64,000 nt of DNA from Paraspadella gotoi (lineage: Eukaryota > Chaetognatha): NCBI GenBank assembly GCA_051294375.1, contig CM119270.1, positions 4,270,301 through 4,334,300 of the forward strand. Reading direction: 5' to 3'. The notes beneath the pieces are model-generated. The model had not been told where the DNA came from. It worked only from the letters and a program-made list of their open reading frames with translations, and did not search any database. How positions within the stretch are numbered: the first letter of the stretch is position 1; every line of letters starts with the position of its first letter. A program made the position numbers and the translations under genes. This document shows, one piece after another, positions 52,168 through 64,000 of this stretch.

Positions 52168-52181
52168 ATTCCGAAGAATAC
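52078..52181 (-). ncRNA. U6: U6 spliceosomal snRNA
   Basis: Catalytic snRNA of the major spliceosome. The minus strand gives a 5' hairpin GTATTC-TTCG-GAATAC, then ATATACTAAAATTGGAACGA, the invariant ACAGAGAAGATTAGC box, the CATGGCCCCTGCGCAAGGAT segment (U4-pairing and internal stem) and GACACGCAAATTCGTGAAGC, ending GTTCCATATTTTT. Total about 104 nt, normal length. The T run is the pol III terminator. The only species-specific part is the 5' stem, which keeps pairing and the UUCG tetraloop. With the TATA box upstream this looks like a functional gene rather than a retro-pseudogene. Confidence 0.97.
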
Positions 52182-52204
52182 GATAGTGAATGTGTCTTGT
52201 TGCC

Positions 52205-52212
52205 TTTATATA
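52205..52212 (-). promoter_or_regulatory. TATA box of the U6 gene
   Basis: TATATAAA on the minus strand, at -24 to -31 from the predicted U6 start (52181), the standard place for a type 3 pol III promoter. A proximal sequence element should lie near 52228-52250, but I cannot identify it without other snRNA promoters of the species. Confidence 0.85.
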
Positions 52213-54069
52213 GAATCGTCGTTTAAAAAATCTTACAATACCGTCTTCTCAAGTCCGTAAACAACTATAAATTAAAAGCTAATAGAAAGGCTAAAATTAG
52301 TATTATCAAATATTTAAAAGAGGTAGAGTGTGCTTTCATATTTTAGGATCCTTCTTTTATTTTTTTGGTGACGTTTTGGGATAATATTTTGTTTTTTTGA
52401 CCGTTAAGCTACATACTGCAATATGCAAATGAGATTAAAGCACATGTGGAAAAGATCGCAAATTTTTATCCGTGAATTTTCGAAAGCTTCTTCGATTCCC
52501 ATCAATGATATTTAGTTGAAAATGTGCAAAAAATATAAATAATAATAATATTACGAATGATTATATAAAATTTACTCTCTTGTGGGAAGAATAAATTAAA
52601 GAATTTCTTTTTCTTTCCAAAGCAAACCAAGGGAAAGAATGAAAATTAAAAAGAGGCACGAGGAATGTCAATAAACAAAGTTGTTCTTTTTCAAACAAAA
52701 AAAATTGCTTTGGATTTAAGTTCTCCTCTTAAAAAAGAAAGAACTGGTTGCAGGAATTTCGTTAGATTTTATTTCGGGACGACTACGAAAGCTTCGTAAG
52801 GTTCATGTCGAGTTCATTTGGATATATCATAAAGCGCGAGAAGTTTGCTTCTTCTTTTAATGCCTTTTCTCTTTCGTCATACTTTGGAAAATTTCGACAA
52901 GCAAGCTCGTTATTTTTAGCCATGTTCTCGGTCGCATCGCTTGTATAGTTTGCTTGGGTTTTTTTTTCTCTCTTAGGTTCCTAATTATTTTTGGCACTTT
53001 TTTCGCTCGTTATATCAACGGCGGAACGAAAAAAACCAGGAACTTGGATGACTTTCCATATTTTCGAAACGATTATTGTTTGACCTTTTCCTTCGTTTGC
53101 TCTTTTAATTTTTTTTTTTTTTTGGTCTGACTTGTCTTTTTTCTTTCAAGCTTTTACTACCACCTACCTTCTCATTTGACTCTCTTATTTCTCCCTCTCA
53201 TCTTCCTTTTCTATCCTTCCTCTTTTCCTCCCCCTCTGTCCCTTTTACTCCCCCCCTATTTTCCTTTCCCCCTGTCCCTTTTACCTCCCCCTATTTTCCT
53301 CCCCCTGTCCCTTTTACCTCCCCCCTATTTTCCTCCCCCCTGTCCCTTTTACTCCCCCCCTATTTTCTCTCCCCCTGGCTCTTTTACCTCCCCTATTTCC
53401 TCCCCCCCCTGTCCCTTTTACCTCCCCCCTATTTTTCTCTCCCCTATTTTTTTTTCCTATTCAAACACATTTCGCTTTTTTCCTACTTCTTATTCGTTCT
53501 TTCCATCTTCTCTTCCTCATCTTTCTTCTCCCGAGTGATCAGACTTCCTCTTCAACCCTCAACCCCCCCCCCGAAAAAAAAATCCGAGAATTCCTTACTT
53601 TTTTAGAGCAGGGTGAGTCTGGGTGAGGAAAAGACCCCGAACAGTCACGACTCGCCTTTCAATTTTTTTTTTCGGTTAAAAGCGAAAAACAAATTTAAAA
53701 AAAAGTTTCTTTTTAAAAAAACAACAAAAACAAGAAAATTTTTGAACTTTAATTTCAAAAAACTGTCAGAAAAAAATTTGTTACGTATGTGCTTAATTAT
53801 TAATAATTAATTATTAATACAACAAATTTTTACATTTTCAAACAAATTTTTTTCTTAGTTAAAAATAAAACAAATGTTTTGTGTAACGACTTCCTCGAAA
53901 ACCCAAAAAATCTTAGTTGATTCATCTTTATTTAAAAAAAATTGTATCACCTCCGTTGCTACAAAGAAGCAGTCGTCTGTAGGGTAAATATATTATAATA
54001 TAAAAAAAAAATTGACGAAAGAAAGAGAGCTGTTGCCGATTCCCCCAATCCAAAGAGAGAGATATGCAA

Positions 54070-54075
<6 letters not shown>
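52213..54075. other. Gene-poor intergenic stretch
   Basis: AT-rich. It includes a C/T-rich tract at 53190-53460 built from about seven irregular repeats of CTGTCCCTTTTACCTCCCCC-type units. No gene, RNA or transposon is recognised. Confidence 0.5.
53215..53445 (+). repeat. Irregular CT-rich minisatellite
   Basis: About seven units of 30-36 bp with the shared words CTGTCCCTTTTAC, TCCCCCCTATTTTCC. Unit ends vary in C-run length. It translates openly as Pro/Phe/Ser-rich sequence, a composition effect. Confidence 0.85.
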
Positions 54076-54141
<66 letters not shown>

Positions 54142-54659
54142 TAAAACGCTATAACATTTTCTATCGGAAGTGCTAACAAACGTGAAAAAATGCGAGCAGC
54201 TGAGCTCCTGTATTGGGTTCAAACAAAATCGGAAAGTGAAGATAGAATATAGATTTTATTTAGAAAATAAACCTAAAGACCGGAGTCAGGAGAAAGAATG
54301 CCGGAGAGAGAAAGAGAGAGGGAGAGAGAGAGAAAAAATGGGAGAGGAAGAAAATAGAGAGAGAGAGAGAGAGAGAGTGACAAGAGGAGAGCGAGAAACG
54401 AAAAGAGAAAGAAAAAGAGAAAATACTTCCAAAATGCCGGTTCTGCTTTTTACCTGTTTCAACGAAATATCTGGTTTGTAGTCCAGAAACGGTCAGACGA
54501 TCAGGTCAGACCAGTTTGACGACGTTTAACATTGGTTTCCTCTCATTTTTCTCTATAATTCACTTTGTCGGTCCGTCGATCCGCCCCATCCATCTTGTCG
54601 GGCATTCACATATATCATGTCAGAAAATCGAATTATGATAAATTATGCAAAAAAAAAAA

Positions 54660-55030
54660 AACGATGTCTGTCCGTCCGTCTGTCTGTCCGTCTGTCCGTC
54701 CGTCCGTCCCACCTTAGCAAAAAACTCCAATTATTCGTGATTGGATGGATGGATTGGAATGAAATTTTGTGTGCGGGTAGGGAAGTGTGCGATTGAGTTG
54801 GAAATCAAGTTTCTATGGAATCGTGAGAGTGGAAATGAGTTTAAATGGGAAAAAAACAAAAAAATATATTTCACTAGTTGAACACCAATTGCTCATGAGT
54901 ATATGGGGCGATTGACTTGAAATTTTGTATGTGGGTAGGAAAGTGTATGATTAAGCTGGAAATCAAGTTTCGATGAAATCATCTGAGTGTAAATGAGTTT
55001 AAATGGAAAAAACAAAAAACCTGTTTCACT
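54660..55030 (+). repeat. Diverged tandem repeat with TCCG-rich head
   Basis: A TCTGTCCG/TCCGTCCG tract (54665-54709) is followed by two related units of about 150 bp (54745-54870 and 54905-55030). Both contain TTGAAATTTTGT or ATGAAATTTTGTGTG, GGGTAGG(G)AAGTGT, GGAAATCAAGTTTC and AATGAGTTTAAATGG. Non-coding; the likely parent is an unidentified interspersed element. Confidence 0.8.
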
Positions 55031-55630
55031 AATCGATTATGCTTCTTTTTATATTAAATGTAAATGCGAGATGCAAGATTAATTAATCAAATAATTTATA
55101 AGTTAAACAATTAATAAAATGAATTAATAAATAATTAATTAATCGGTTAATTAATCGATCAATTAATTACTCAATCAAACAATTTATTTAGTTATTTATT
55201 AACTAATTATTCAATCAATCAATTTATTTATAAATTAATTAATTATTTAATCAATTAATCAGTCAATCAAGTCAATCGTTATCGGCATTACTGTCGTCGT
55301 CGCCATCATCGTCGTCATTGCTTTTGTCATGGTCAGTGACGAAAAGACCTAAAAACAAACATTTTGGATCAAAATAATTAATTTATTAATTAAATTATTA
55401 TTTTAGTTTATATAGTTTGTATTAATTAATTAATTAATTAATTATTAATTAATTAATGATTGAGGGCAGATCCGACATTGTTCGCCCAAACCTGTTTTTT
55501 TACCCGCAGGCTCCACATTAAAGCGACTTTATTTGGTTTCCCACATTTTAAACATTTAACGTTGAGACGTCGCTTTTAAGAAACGAGAATAAATAAGTTA
55601 ATAATAAAAAATATTAAACAGTTACTAAAC
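55031..55630. other. AT-rich TTAA/ATTAATTAA region
   Basis: Dense AATTAATTAA words (55085-55260 and 55415-55460), which form many short palindromes. No gene is seen. Confidence 0.6.
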
Positions 55631-58306
55631 ATGAGTTACTTTTCCGAACTTTTTCGTTTAACGGCGTCAGTCTTTCCGAGCTACTTTGTCATCGCCTCAG
55701 CCGCCGCCGCCGCCGCCGCCGCCGCCGTCCTCATAGTGGATTACCGTCACAGACGCCGACGATTCGAGTTCATGTCCAAAAAGGTCCTTTGTCAAGAGAC
55801 TGGGGAGTTTAATGAACTGGTCCTTTCACATTTTTTTTAACAGTCACTGGGCTTACACGTTCCCCTACTTACGATCAACTTGATTTTATATTTTTTAATT
55901 TAAATAAAGATTTAACAAATACTAATTTTTATAAGATTCCTGCCTTTTTTTCAGTTTCTTTGCCCGCCCCCCAAAAGCGGCCAATGGCTGCTAATTTGCA
56001 TTAGCTCTCCCTATCAACACGGGAGTGTGTAATTTAATGTAGTATATACTGTAGTATATTATAGTATATAGTGGAGCGTAGTGAAAGTTACGTACGAAAA
56101 TTCGAAAAGTCAATTAAGAACAACTTATCATTAGTCAACATTAATTTGTAAAAAAAAAATTGTTTGTTTTTTTAATTTTCGCATTAGGCTATTTTTATAT
56201 ATAATACTATCCTTATAAATCGAAAAATGTCAAAATAAGCTTTTCTTAATTTTAATTTTTAAAAATTATTTCATTTAGTGGGTTAAAAATTAAAAAAACT
56301 ATATTTAACATATAAAATTTTAATTTTCCGCTTAATATACATGTTTTCCTGATATTTGACCAACTTAATGAAATAATTTTTAAAAAAATAATATATTTCT
56401 ATAGATCAACTTTTCATGACGAATCTTAATGTGCAAAAAAAAACCCTTACAAAAAACTATTTAAAAATTTTAACATTTATTGAATCAGTACTAAAGAGAT
56501 TTTTTTTGGGTTTTATTTGAACTTTAGATGAGAACATTGTTTGAGCTTAATCTCGACTTAATATTAACTCAATCCAGATACCAAAAGAAAAGTAGAATAG
56601 TAACTTTATTAGGTATTAAATATCGAATAGAGATGAGCAGCAGCATGATAAAGATAAAAGATAAACTCTTTAACAAGTACAATGTATAAATATGTCCTAA
56701 TGCGTAAATTATGAAATTTTTATACAGAAATGTTCATTGGCATAATGTTGTTTGTTCCTGACTTTTAGAATTTTAATTGAAGTTAAATTTATAATTTTTA
56801 CTACGCTTTAGTATTTAAAGTAGTATATATTAAGTTCTCACCCCTAACGAACAGGGCCGCCTATTGAGCCAAGTCGAAGCCCAATACCAAATCAGGCGTA
56901 ATCCCGGCGAAGGCGTCGACGCCAACGTCCTCTTCATCGACAGCAGCCTCCGTCCGATCGACGTGGCTCTGTTGTCCGCGGCTGCAGCGCGGCTGGCGGC
57001 GAAGCATCCGGCGCTGCGTTCGAGAATCGCGTCGGCTTCAGAACTGTGTCAAGACGAGAACGACATAGACGAGTACGGCGGGAAATTCTTTTATTACTTC
57101 GTCGAAATAAAAGATTTTCGTCCCGATGTCGAGATATCCTCGACGAGCGACTGGGAGACCGCCTTCGACGAGGAAGTCCACACATCCTTCGACGACTCTG
57201 GACCGTTGTGGAGACTCCGTCTTCTGCCTTCGACTCGAGATGAGGAGAAATACAAGAACGTCGTGTTTGCGACGTTTTTTCACTCCATCAGCGACGGTCG
57301 CTCAATCATGAGGTTCGTGGACGAACTGTTGGAGGCCATGAAGGATCTGGTCGAAGCGGAGGCGAAGGGTGAGACGCTTCCACCAGCGAAGTCTCTGCGA
57401 CAGTCTCCGCCGATCACGGGGTATCTCCCCAAACGTTTCCTCGATCCGCCGATGGTGACGCGACTCATGACTTTCTTGAAGCTTAAGTTCTACGGAGAGA
57501 TGCGGCTGAAACCTTTCGTCAACTGCGCGTTTATCGAAGCCACGAGAGACGAGAGGTCGAAACTTCGATCGCCCGGAAAAACACGACTCATTCCGATTCT
57601 GTTTGACGAAGATGATTTGAAAACGTTGTTGCGTCTCTGCAAAAGTTTTCATTGCAAATTGCACGGAGCCTTGGACTCCGCGTTTCACTTGGCTCTCAGC
57701 GCCACCATCGACGAACGCAGAGGTCGAGGATATGAGGAGCGATTGGAGATCACCTCCGCCTACAACATCAACGCCAATCACCTCGCTGTCCGCCAACCGG
57801 ACGAGGAGTACTTCGGCGATCACACAAGCTACAGCGTGAGGACGACGATTCTTTCCGCAGAAGATCGAAAGGAGGAGAGTTTCTGGCGATTGGCTAAAAA
57901 GTTTCACGACCATATTCACGGCCGATTGGCCGAGTATCCCTTTTCCGAGGAGATGCGCGACTTCGAATTCATTCACCGACTTTTTCCCGCTCAATATCAC
58001 CGCTATTGTGATCATCGCTTCTTCAGTGAAGATGAAGAGTTGGCCTTTTTAGACTATGCCCTTTCCAACCGTGGAGCCTGTGACTTCATGGAGAAACCCG
58101 AACCGAGGCCTTTCGAGCTGACGGGCACATTCTACGGGATGTATATGAGCGGCGTGGGCGTGCCTTTCTATCATTACGTGGTGACGGTCGGAGGGAAGCT
58201 TCATTGGTCGATGACTTATTGCGAGGATTACGTGACTGAGGAGACGGCGAAAAGGTGCGCCGCGCATCTGAAGAAGATTTTGAAGCGGGTCGTCAAAGTG
58301 AACTGA
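55631..58306 (+). CDS. Membrane-anchored condensation/acyltransferase-like protein
   Basis: Two exons, 55631-55783 and 56855-58306, joined phase 0 across a 1071-bp intron (donor AAG|GTCC, acceptor ACAG|GGC), giving about 534 aa. Exon 1 starts MSYFSELFRLTASVFPSYF and holds one hydrophobic, Ala-run segment (residues about 11-36) followed by a basic HRRRR patch: a signal anchor with the catalytic part facing the other side. Exon 2 begins GRLLSQVEAQYQ and carries FFHSISDGRS, the HxxxDG catalytic motif of CoA-dependent acyltransferases and NRPS condensation domains. The later part has GTFYGMYMSGVGVPFYHYV and GKLHWSMTY, like the C-terminal strand region of alcohol O-acetyltransferase/PapA-type enzymes. 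Substrate is unknown. The exon 1 link is inferred from phase and spacing. Confidence 0.7.
55700..55728 (+). repeat. (GCC)n repeat coding poly-Ala in the membrane anchor
   Basis: Nine consecutive Ala codons, eight of them GCC, in the transmembrane segment of the acyltransferase-like protein. Confidence 0.85.
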
Positions 58307-60266
<1,960 letters not shown>

Positions 60267-60267
60267 G

Positions 60268-60355
60268 CTGCGATCGAAATGACGAAAACTCTCGAATTGG
60301 ATTTCGCGAATTTCATCAAAACAAACGGATTCTCTTTCCACGTGGAAAAAAATTA
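60268..60355 (+). CDS. Possible terminal exon of an unidentified gene
   Basis: A strong acceptor (long T run, then TTTTTTTCCAG ending at 60267) is followed by an open frame AAIEMTKTLELDFANFIKTN, then GFSFHVEKN and a stop. Base composition is more coding-like than its surroundings. I cannot find a matching upstream exon and do not recognise the peptide, so this may be chance. Confidence 0.25.
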
Positions 60356-60368
60356 AATTCGTGCGCCA

Positions 60369-60475
60369 GTTACATCCGTGAGGGAAGATGACCCTTTTGT
60401 ATGCGACCTATTAAGGCGAGCGCGAGGTACATCCGAAGGAAAGGATGACTCTTCCGTATGCGACTTATTACATCC
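60369..60475 (+). repeat. Two-copy tandem repeat of about 55 bp
   Basis: Both units read (T)ACATCCG, then GGAAGATGACCC or GGAAAGGATGACTC, then GTATGCGAC(C/T)TATTA. No known family is recognised. Confidence 0.8.
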
Positions 60476-61787
60476 CTGGTAATTTCAAGAAAAAAAATTG
60501 AGTCGTGATTTTCTCGAGAATACAATTGTGAAATTTTTCGTATATAAATTAGTTATAAAATCCATTATTTGTATAGTTATAAATCTAAAAAGTTTTTGTT
60601 ATTTTTTTTGGTGGGGGGTAAAAAAAGTAACTGTGAACTTGTGAAGTGATTTTGTTTAGAACATTACGTCTATCCAGTGGCCAATCGATTCCCATCGTAA
60701 ACTCACTCTCTCTCCCGCTTAGCCATAGCGTTACCGAAGCTACATGAGTGTATTTTCCTTTCTCTATCCCAACATTAGGGAGTTACACATGGACGGGTAT
60801 GACCCCTTGGGGGGGGATACGTGTAGTAACGTTATATCCCTTCCCATTAGATTTCTCTGCTCTTCGGTTTTAACAAAAAAAAAAAAACACACTGACTGAA
60901 ACCGCTTAAATCGAATAACCCTATCGCCAAGTCCCTCCCCTTAAAGAAACCCGCATTTTCTATTAATAGAACCTTCCTCTCCGCATCTTACAGTTGAGAA
61001 TCCTCGATTCTTCCTTGCGAAAATATCTTTCGCGAAAAAGAATAGATTCTTTGATGTCGGTTTCTCTCTTCAACCTAATTTGCATATTTTTTATTTTCTT
61101 TATATCATGGCGCTCCGTTTTTCTCAATTCTTTTTTTTTTTGCCTATTTTTTCTTTCACTCGTAAAATAAAAGAAAATGTAGAAATACTTATAAAATATG
61201 CTTTCTCAAATTCAATGAAGTAACAGCCATACATCCGTATAACAAAAAAAGTTTATATCTATTTTATTTTTCAATTGAACTAGTTCAGCGAGAAAAATGT
61301 AGTACTGAAGCAGAAGTAGCAGACAATTGAATGTAAAACGTTATTGCTAAAAGGATCTGACTCAGACAGGGGTGGGTCTTCAACGCAATACAATAAATAC
61401 AAGAAAAAAATCATTAAGAAAGAAAAGTTATTTTTTAAAAAAAGACATTTGTACTCATTTTAAAAATTTCAAGTGACTCTTACTGGTTGTGAGAGAACTC
61501 TTAAAAGTCGGTGATCGCCCGTCCAACTTTTCTTAGACATTCATGAAGTCTGAAAACATTAAAATTGATTTTCTTCTCTAGAATTGAGTCCAGATATAAC
61601 TTGTCTTAACTAGAGTAATGCAATTCTAATATGATAACGCAGACTTTAACTGAAAATTACAAAACAATTTTGAATTGACGGATGGCCTTAGCGATTAACC
61701 GCTATTCTTCTTAATAGTATAAAATCCTGACTTGGTAGAGCTCAGAAATCCACCAATGAATGTGCATCCCCCCTGCACACTCCACAG
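60476..61787. other. Non-coding, no feature recognised
   Basis: Mixed AT-rich sequence. An imperfect inverted repeat around GTTACACATGG and CGTGTAGTAAC (60785-60835) surrounds a G run. Nothing is assignable. Confidence 0.45.
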
Positions 61788-63145
61788 ATCCCCACCACAG
61801 CCCCGAGTTTCGTCTCCGCAGCTACACCGACTCCCGCCCCCGCAGCCGACGCGGCGACGTTGATGAGACCAGCGTCGTCCGCGGCCGGCGCAGCCTCGCG
61901 TCCACTGGTTCGCTGTCGCGGCTCTGTCAGACGCTGCCGCGGTCGCCGTCGTCGCCGACGTCAGCGACGTCCAGCGTCTTCACCTACGATCGCCCACCGC
62001 CAAACGGAAGTGAGACACGCAAGACAACGAAGAGTGACAACTGTAATAATAAATAGATAATGTAATTAGTCACCTTAAAACAGGATGCTAAGACATACAA
62101 ACTGTTAAACTCTTGGGGGAACAAAATGACATTTTATTACGCAGAATAATAGTTCTATATTATATATTATAATTGTATATAATATTTATGTTCAAAGTAA
62201 AACAGATTGTGGGAGATTAAAGGTAAAGATTAATGGTAGAGGGCGCGGAACTGACCAGTGACCAAGTAAAAGAGAGAGAGAGAGAGAGAGAGAGATTCAG
62301 TCGGCTTCTCTTGCGACCGTTTCTTAGAAATTAAATCCTTCCACACCCCCTGTACATATTTTTCTCAAACCCCTTCCACAGCCCTTCGCGTCGGACCCGG
62401 CGCCATCTACGCCCACGCCAACTACATCGGGTTCCACGGTCCGTCGTTGGCGCGGAAGGAGGCGCTGACGGCGTCGTCGACGGCGTCGCGCGGCTACTCG
62501 GCGCGGCACGCCCGTCAACCGCTCGCCCAAGTCAACACCTTCAAGGTCGAATGCGTCGAGGTTTTAGTTTTTGTTATTGTTTTTTCATATCATCGGTTTT
62601 TTTTTTTTAGTTTTGTTTCGTTTTATTTTTATTTTTTAATTTTGTTTTAAAAGGAAATTTTCTGCATTTGCTCGTAACATAATCGAAAAACTCGACGCAT
62701 ACAAATTATTTATTTCGATAGTCGAATTTAAATCCATTATGTTATCGAGAAAAAAAAAGATAACGAAATGTTTTTTTTTTGTTCTTTTCATCAACGCATT
62801 TGAAATCTTTAATTCGTACGTATGTATAAAGGTATAAATTCATAAACGAACTTAAAACCGAAGCTTTTCGTTTAAATCTCTCAACCCAAATCGTAAAAAA
62901 GACCTCAACGCTCCTGCCTCTTGAACTTCTCCTTCTCGCAGTTTCCATTTCCTTTGTTTACTTTCTTTTGTTTACGTTCGATCGCGAACTTCGGTTGGAC
63001 TTTTTTTTTTTTCGAATTAGAGTCCCACCGCTGCCGCCGCCGGCAGGGCCGCCGCCGCCGCCCCGCCGCTCTCCGGCTTCCGAGCAGAAAATTCAAATTA
63101 TCCCGCGTTTTACGCTTCTCCCGTGACGGCGACTCATTCCAACAG
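61788..63145 (+). CDS. Three exons of an unrecognised Ser/Arg- and Ala-rich protein
   Basis: Exons 61788-62009, 62382-62545 and 63021-63145 have good acceptors and donors (A|GTGAG, AAG|GTCG, CAACAG|GTAAGC) and joining phases that agree (1, 0, then 2). Translated words: SPEFRLRSYTDSRPRSRRGD, SLASTGSLSRLCQTLPRSPS and SVFTYDRPPPNG in the first; RVGPGAIYAHANYIGFHGPS and ARHARQPLAQVNTFK in the second; an Ala-rich stretch then FRAENSNYPAFYASPVTATH in the third. The sequence is low-complexity and probably disordered, as in cytoskeletal or signalling scaffolds. No domain is seen and I do not name it. A preceding exon (acceptor phase 2) and following exons must exist; the gene likely continues beyond 64000. 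Confidence 0.55.
62270..62296 (+). repeat. Short (GA)n tract
   Basis: About 13 AG units in the intron between the first two exons of the unrecognised gene. Confidence 0.9.
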
Positions 63146-64000
63146 GTAAGCCACACTCGATTGGGAGAGAGGAAGAGGGTTGGAGGGTGGAGGATGGTGT
63201 CGGGGGGGGGTTGGTGAGGTTGGTAGAGGCTAATGAATCGGGATCGGCTTTGGACGGTGGCAAATGTATCATGGGTGCGAAACGAGATAACGTAGAGAGA
63301 AAGTGGTGAAATCATTTTGGGACGACGAAATGGAAGAGACTTGGGGAAATAAGTACGTAAAAAATTTGGTACAACCAAATTAAAAATTATTCATTCAATC
63401 AACACTTAAGCTATCTTGTCCCCGACTTTGGACAGGTCCTGGTAGTTTAAGATCTCTATCCCTCTTACTGAATAACAACAGAGCAGAACCGTGCAAGCTT
63501 TCATTCAAGCTTTCTAAAAGTGCTTGGCTTCCCCATCAATGAAGCTTTATAATGTTTCTATGAACTGTTTCGATTGTAAGAAAAAAAAAACAAGGAATAA
63601 ACGTTAGTATGAAATTGATATAACCAATAAACAATAATATATTATTATTGTAAAACAGTTTGGAGAGAGAGGGTAAACAGAGAGAGAAATTGTGAATAAC
63701 AGAATTGAAGGCCGAAAAAAAAAGACTAAGTAAGTAAAGATCTAACGGGCGTATTTTGTGGTGATAATGAGAGTGTGCTGAGCGTAATCTCGATCTGCCT
63801 TCTAGAAAAAAAAAGTTAAAAACTGGTGACGAGGGACAAAAAAATCTCCATTTGGTTCCTCGCTTACATCTGGGTCCCGTTGCTATCGGTTCGGCGGTGG
63901 CCGTTGCTGAGGCGGCGGCGGCGTCATCGGCGGGGGCAGCAGTGGCGGTGGAGGCGTCAGCGGCTGCGCAGCTGTGACGGTGGCGGCGGAGGTACGGCGG
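63146..64000. other. Intron or intergenic tail with GCG-rich end
   Basis: Holds a family A repeat and, at 63890-64000, a GGCGGC-rich stretch that is open in several frames on both strands (Gly- or Ala-rich). It may be the edge of a further exon, but I cannot choose strand or frame. Confidence 0.4.
63362..63478 (+). repeat. Dispersed repeat family A, copy 5
   Basis: Reads TTTGGTACAACCAAATTAAA, ATTCATTCAATCAACA, TAAGCTATCTTGTCCCCGAC and TTTGGACAGGTCC. Nearly complete. A shorter related piece (TGATATAACCAATAAACAA) follows at about 63616. Confidence 0.65.

Noticed and set aside
53176-53538. 120-residue Pro/Phe/Ser-rich protein
   Set aside because: The frame comes from an irregular CT-rich minisatellite and has no start context, splice signal or homologous look.
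63890-64000. Gly- or Ala-rich exon at the right edge
   Set aside because: GGC repeats are open in several frames on both strands and the window ends before any boundary can be seen; not called as a gene.

Overview
This is nuclear DNA from a ciliated multicellular animal, most likely an invertebrate. Coding exons are short and GC-rich inside AT-rich introns, there are GT-AG introns throughout, a canonical U6 snRNA gene is present, and many proteins resemble metazoan families (amphiphysin, BBS9, SPA17, RSPH3, USP1). The radial-spoke and BBSome genes show that the organism builds motile cilia or flagella. I cannot place it to phylum. Long GA/CT microsatellites are very frequent.

Layout. (1) 1-4215, plus strand: the 3' half of an amphiphysin/BIN-type gene (end of BAR domain, Ala/Pro-rich linker, SH3). 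(2) 6070-49002, minus strand: a head-to-tail array of five genes. Read from the right they are a secreted bacterial-type sphingomyelinase C (46888-49002), USP1 (40458-45550), RSPH3, SPA17 and BBS9. Amphiphysin and BBS9 converge tail to tail. (3) The array is inflated by two adjacent tandem duplications: 6968-15757 repeated as 15757-24457, and about 25109-36204 repeated as 36205-47400. A 25-N gap flanked by a third, 310-bp duplication lies between them. The copies share transposon insertions, target-site duplications and introns, but differ by many one-base indels that break exons in one copy or the other, so they look like uncollapsed haplotypes or unpolished long-read sequence rather than old paralogs. 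Removing them gives one gene each of BBS9, SPA17, RSPH3 and USP1. (4) 49003-55630: mostly non-coding, with a U6 gene (minus), a tRNA-like pol III relic, microsatellites and a diverged tandem repeat. (5) 55631-58306, plus strand: a two-exon gene for a membrane-anchored HxxxDG acyltransferase/condensation-domain protein. (6) 58307-64000: microsatellites, one possible terminal exon, and three phase-compatible exons of an unrecognised plus-strand gene that probably continues past the window.

How the genes relate. RSPH3 is the radial-spoke scaffold and A-kinase anchor; SPA17 carries the RIIa dimerisation/docking fold that such anchors bind, plus three IQ motifs; BBS9 is a BBSome subunit that moves ciliary membrane cargo. 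The three lie consecutively on one strand, about 0.4 and 0.7 kb apart, so the core of the window is a small ciliary gene cluster. Two mobile elements inside introns are complete enough to define: a miniature LTR element (310-bp LTRs, CTAT target duplication, tRNA-Leu primer-binding site) in the last RSPH3 intron, and a decayed hAT element with terminal inverted repeats and an 8-bp target duplication in a USP1 intron. I found no CRISPR array, operon-like bacterial segment or convincing new molecular system; the best leads are the RSPH3-SPA17-BBS9 linkage, the miniature LTR element and the secreted sphingomyelinase.
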